Made by a program: the position numbers and the translations under genes. A stretch of 64,000 nucleotides of DNA, from assembly GCA_013350335.1 (NCBI GenBank), contig CM023533.1:31850869-31914868 (forward strand), written 5' to 3'. This document shows positions 60,661 through 64,000 of the stretch, piece by piece. Numbering within the stretch: position 1 is the first letter of the stretch; every line of letters begins with the position of its first letter. The notes under the pieces are model-generated. The model was not told the origin of the DNA, did no database searches, and worked only from the letters and a program-made list of their open reading frames with translations. Source of the DNA: Chimonanthus salicifolius. Lineage: Eukaryota > Streptophyta > Magnoliopsida > Laurales > Calycanthaceae.

Positions 60661-61175
60661 CATGGTTGTTAAAATCTTACGATACACGATTCGTATCTTA
60701 CGATTCATACGATATGATAAGAGGAACGATTCGTCTATCAACAAATCTTACGATTCGTATAAATAATAGAATTATGGGGTTATTAGGAGTGTGAAAGTGT
60801 GACACATTTCATTTTAATGGTTTTTAAGGCTTGAGTTAATGAGCATTTAAGACCTTTCGATTTTTTGAGGGTTTTTTAGTTTATTATTGACTCTTCACAG
60901 TATAGTTGGATTATATACTGGTCTCATACTTTTGGGAGTTCAAGCACTAAATTTGAGTTCCAATAAACTAATTATATAGAATTCACTTAATATTGAAAGA
61001 AAGTTGGAGAATTGCTTATGTTATTAAATTTTAGATATATTTTATGTTATTTCATATATTAAATATTTTTTAAGGAAAACATTTATGAATCTTACGATTC
61101 TACGATTTACGATACACGATTTGCGATTCAAGATGTATTAACGATTTACGATACGATTCGATTTTCACAACATTG
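60661..61175. mobile_element. hAT-like element (family F) with TTACGATTCGTA arrays
   Basis: A 515-bp element with inverted ends CATGGTTGTTAAAATC and (other strand) CAATGTTGTGAAAATC, flanked by a perfect 8-bp target duplication CAATGGAC at 60653-60660 and 61176-61183. Both subterminal zones consist of repeated TTACGATACACGATTCGTA-type words, while the middle is plain AT-rich DNA. No transposase is encoded. Confidence 0.88.
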
Positions 61176-63029
61176 CAATGGACTCCCATATCCATATTAA
61201 CAAAAGAGAAAAAATGGGCATTCTTTCTAACATTCCACCACATGCATGTCAAATCAGGCTCTTCAAACTTTCAGATCTTCGAGCAAAATAGGCAGCCCGA
61301 ATTCCATCAGATTGATGTCATAGCGGAAAATACCCATCCCCAACTAATGAACCTAAATCAAAATTGGGCATTTCATTGATTTCCACTTAATAGTAGATAA
61401 ATATGGTTGTTTTTGGCGTATATTTTTTGCCACGCTAATAAACATCATTGTTGTTTAACGTATATCCCCAACCAATGTACTCGAACAAAATTGTGCATTC
61501 TCCAACAACTTTCCTACTAATATGAGATAAATATGAAATTAAAATTTGTCGAGCATTCCCTCACTGTGGCCAAACCGTCAAATAAACTTTATTCTCATTG
61601 AGATGCCCTTCCCCAACGAATGAATCAAGCTAAAATTGGGCAAAATCTTATATGATATTCTCATGTACAGCGGCCATACACCACAACACAACGTTGTTAT
61701 TTGGATGCTCATCCCAACCAAGGAACCTAACATAAATAGGGCTATCAATACGGCTTTCCTCTCAATATTGATCAAAAATAGAATTCACTCTTATTAGAGA
61801 TACTTAAATATGATCTTCACAGCATACATGATGTTATTACTTAAATGCCCTTCCCCAATCAATGGACCTAAACAAAAAATGGGCATTGACAAGCTTTTGA
61901 ACCAATATCCTACAACTCATTTAAAGGTGAATTTCATGAAATTTCTTTGAACTCAAGTGTTAAAAGGATACCAATAGGAAGGACCCTTCATTAATCTTTA
62001 TTTGATCATATCAAATGACTAATATAATCCATATAGTTAGGGGTGGAAGCTAACAATGATCATATTAAATACACCCATCCCCCACGAACGAACTCTGTAT
62101 TAACCATCTATTTAAAAGCCCACACACCAACGAATGACCTTGAACAAAATTGGGCATTCGTATAGTATTTCAACCAATATTGAATATAAATGTCTAATCC
62201 ACAATTCTTTTATATATAACACTCCACCACAAACATGTCACTGTTTTAAATCGAGCTCTTTAAGCTTTCAGATCATCAAGCAAAATAGTCATCCCGACTT
62301 CCACCTAGATTGATAATGTCAGAGCGGAAATGCCCAACCCCAACCAATGAACTAAAACAAAAATTGGGCATTTCATTCATTTCCACTTGATTATAGAAAA
62401 ATATGGATTGTTGATTTAATAAATTCTTTCTCACACTCATAAACTTCATCATTGATTAACGCACATCCCCAACAAATGTACTCGAACAAAATTTTGCATT
62501 CTACTACAACACTCCGACTAATATGCGATAAATATGAAGCTTAAACTTTACTAGGATTCCCACACCTGGCTAAACACAAAATAAACTATATTTTCATTGA
62601 CATGCCCATCCGCAACGATGAATTGAGATAAAATTGGGCATTAGCACTTCCTTCATATCAACATCCGAAGAATAACTTGCAATCTTACATGAAATTCTCA
62701 TGTATGGCCTGCCAAAAACCACATACACAACGTCATTATTTGGATGCCCATCCCAACCAAGGTACTTCACCATAATTGGAAATCAATACTGCTATCCTCT
62801 CAATATTCAACAAACATAGATTTCTATTCTATTTGAGAAATTTAAATATGGTCTTAACAACATACATGATATTTCTGCTATGATGCCCTTCTCCAAAATT
62901 AGGCCATTTCATTGATTTCCACTTAATAGTTGATAGATATGGATTGTTCTTTTCATAAATTCTTTCTAACACTTATAAACTTCATCATTGTTTAATGCAC
63001 ATCCCCAACCAATATACTCGAAATTTCAG

Positions 63030-63560
63030 AAAAAAGGATGTCTCTTAATAACAAAATATAAGTTTTTAATAAGGAAAAAAAAAAGGCATGAAAAAGAAGA
63101 TGAGAGTTTTCAAAATAAATGGAGCTTTCAAATAAGAAAATGACAGGTCTTCAAGAAAAATAAAAGGGAGAGGTTTTGATAAGGATATGAGATTTTGAAG
63201 AAGAAAATGAGAATTTAAAAAGAATATAAGAGTTTTAATAATAAAGTGAGGGCCTTTAAGGAAAAATGAAGGAGAGTTTTAATAAAGACGGAAGAACTTT
63301 TAGTAAAACATTAGTGCTTTATGATAGAGTTGAGAGTTAGTCAAAAGAAAATGAGAGTTCTAACAGGAAACGATGAGATTTTAGAAGAAATTGTGGGTTT
63401 TAAGAACCAAATGAGAGTTCCACAAAGAAAATCAGCGCTTAATGAAAAAAAGTCAGTTTACAGAAGAAAAAGGAGAAGGTTAGTATAAATATTTTGTGAA
63501 TTTTTAAGAAGAAAAATACGAGAGAAAACGAATAGTTTTAAAAATGAAGGTGATGCATGC
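63030..63560 (+). repeat. Purine-rich degenerate tandem repeat
   Basis: Variants of AAGAAAATGAGAGTTTTAA recur every 25-35 bp across the stretch, with almost no pyrimidine-rich interruption. The pattern resumes at about 63935-64000 and continues past the window edge. Confidence 0.65.
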
Positions 63561-63696
63561 TCATGAACATATAGGCCCATATATTGTATAAAAGAAATTG
63601 GATTTTCTCAAAAAAAATAATCATCAGGACAAAGAACTGTTAATTTGATCAGTTCTTGAGCTAAATAGATGAAATAGTAGGCAAAGGTCCAGAACA

Positions 63697-63794
63697 GTCC
63701 ATGTGTTTTTCCACCCATAATCCATGTGAATCCATGACTTTTGGGCCCTAAAATCTTAGATTCACGTAGATTTTGGGTGGAAAACCCCATGGAC
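63697..63794. repeat. 98-bp imperfect palindrome (MITE-like hairpin)
   Basis: The left arm GTCCATGTGTTTTTCCACCC, then TGTGAATC, pairs with a right arm that ends GGGTGGAAAACCCCATGGAC. The arms are about 36 bp and the loop about 26 bp. No flanking duplication is visible. Confidence 0.65.
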
Positions 63795-64000
63795 CTATGT
63801 ATCTTGAAACTTAGCCCATTATTTCATCAACCTTAGCTCAAAAACGCATCAAAATAACAATTTTTTAGCTAATGAATTTTTTCAGAAAATTAAAATTCTT
63901 TTATAAAATATATGATCCTACATCCACAAAGAAGTGTTATGAAAAGAAAAAAACAGCTTTAAGAAGAAATATAAGAGCTTTTCAATAGAAAATGGGATAT

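Larger units (their letters stand above)
57960..63020 (+). repeat. Diverged satellite array with roughly 1.0-kb higher-order unit
   Basis: A core reading CCCCAACCAATGAACCT, then AACAAAATTGGGCATT, recurs more than 20 times, often about 100-170 bp apart (for example near 58281, 58384, 59036, 59310, 59490, 61330, 61460, 61605, 61847, 62330, 62462, 62602 and 62996). Distinct variants return in order: the CAATCAATGGACCTAAAC type at about 58040, 59045, 61855; the TTTCATTGATTTCCACTT-linked type at 61330 and 62330; the GTACTCGAAC type at 61460 and 62462. The large period is therefore about 1.0 kb. The array is interrupted at 59.6-61.2 kb by a LINE and a small DNA element. No protein is encoded. Confidence 0.8.

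Noticed and set aside
1..64000. tRNA, rRNA genes and CRISPR arrays
   Set aside because: The tRNA-like sequences have only A and B boxes with SINE bodies and A-tails and no cloverleaf. No rRNA core was seen. The tandem repeats have no CRISPR-like unique spacers, and the DNA is plant nuclear.

Overview
This window is nuclear DNA from a flowering plant. The evidence is the set of plant-only or plant-typical genes (a nuclear DEG9-type protease, a class II ROP GTPase, a trichome-birefringence-like acetyltransferase, a plastid-type GNAT), GT-AG introns up to several kilobases, AT-rich spacers and many plant-type SINEs, LINEs and small DNA transposons. The species cannot be named from the sequence. 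Long introns and dense old repeats suggest a medium or large genome.

Layout: (1) 1-539, minus: first part of a DEG9-like protease, cut by the window edge. (2) 0.87-6.0 kb: repeat-bearing spacer. (3) 6.38-13.19 kb, plus: complete eight-exon class II ROP GTPase with a 4.1-kb intron. (4) 13.2-20.4 kb: spacer with SINEs, a minisatellite, a 106-bp tandem duplication and a broken F-box gene. (5) 20.42-26.93 kb, minus: two-exon GNAT acetyltransferase whose 5.6-kb intron has a GC donor and holds two LINE remnants. (6) 27.6-29.25 kb: cluster of small DNA transposons, two with clear 8-bp target duplications and one with a near-perfect 10-bp duplication. (7) 29.96-30.51 kb, plus: intronless 2H-phosphoesterase-like gene with a changed second motif. 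(8) 31.7-42.4 kb: transposon graveyard with copia RT remnant, TRIM, three LINE insertions, SINEs and a long inverted-repeat element. (9) 43.99-49.16 kb, minus: TBL O-acetyltransferase gene, full length but with three single-base frameshifts in exon 3. (10) 49.6-52.1 kb: three more hAT-like elements. (11) 52.1-57.5 kb: mostly unrecognised spacer, a SYD-like peptide fragment and a Ty3/gypsy RT fragment. (12) 57.96-63.0 kb: diverged satellite array with a roughly 1.0-kb higher-order period, interrupted by an RNase-H-bearing LINE and a hAT-like element. (13) 63.0-64.0 kb: purine-rich repeat and a hairpin.

The genes are unrelated single-copy loci and do not form a pathway. The most notable signal is the set of non-autonomous DNA elements. 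Several sequence-unrelated families share one design: 8-bp target duplications, CA-starting imperfect inverted ends, and interiors built from a repeated short palindrome-like motif such as ATCGGCCGATA or TTACGATTCGTA.
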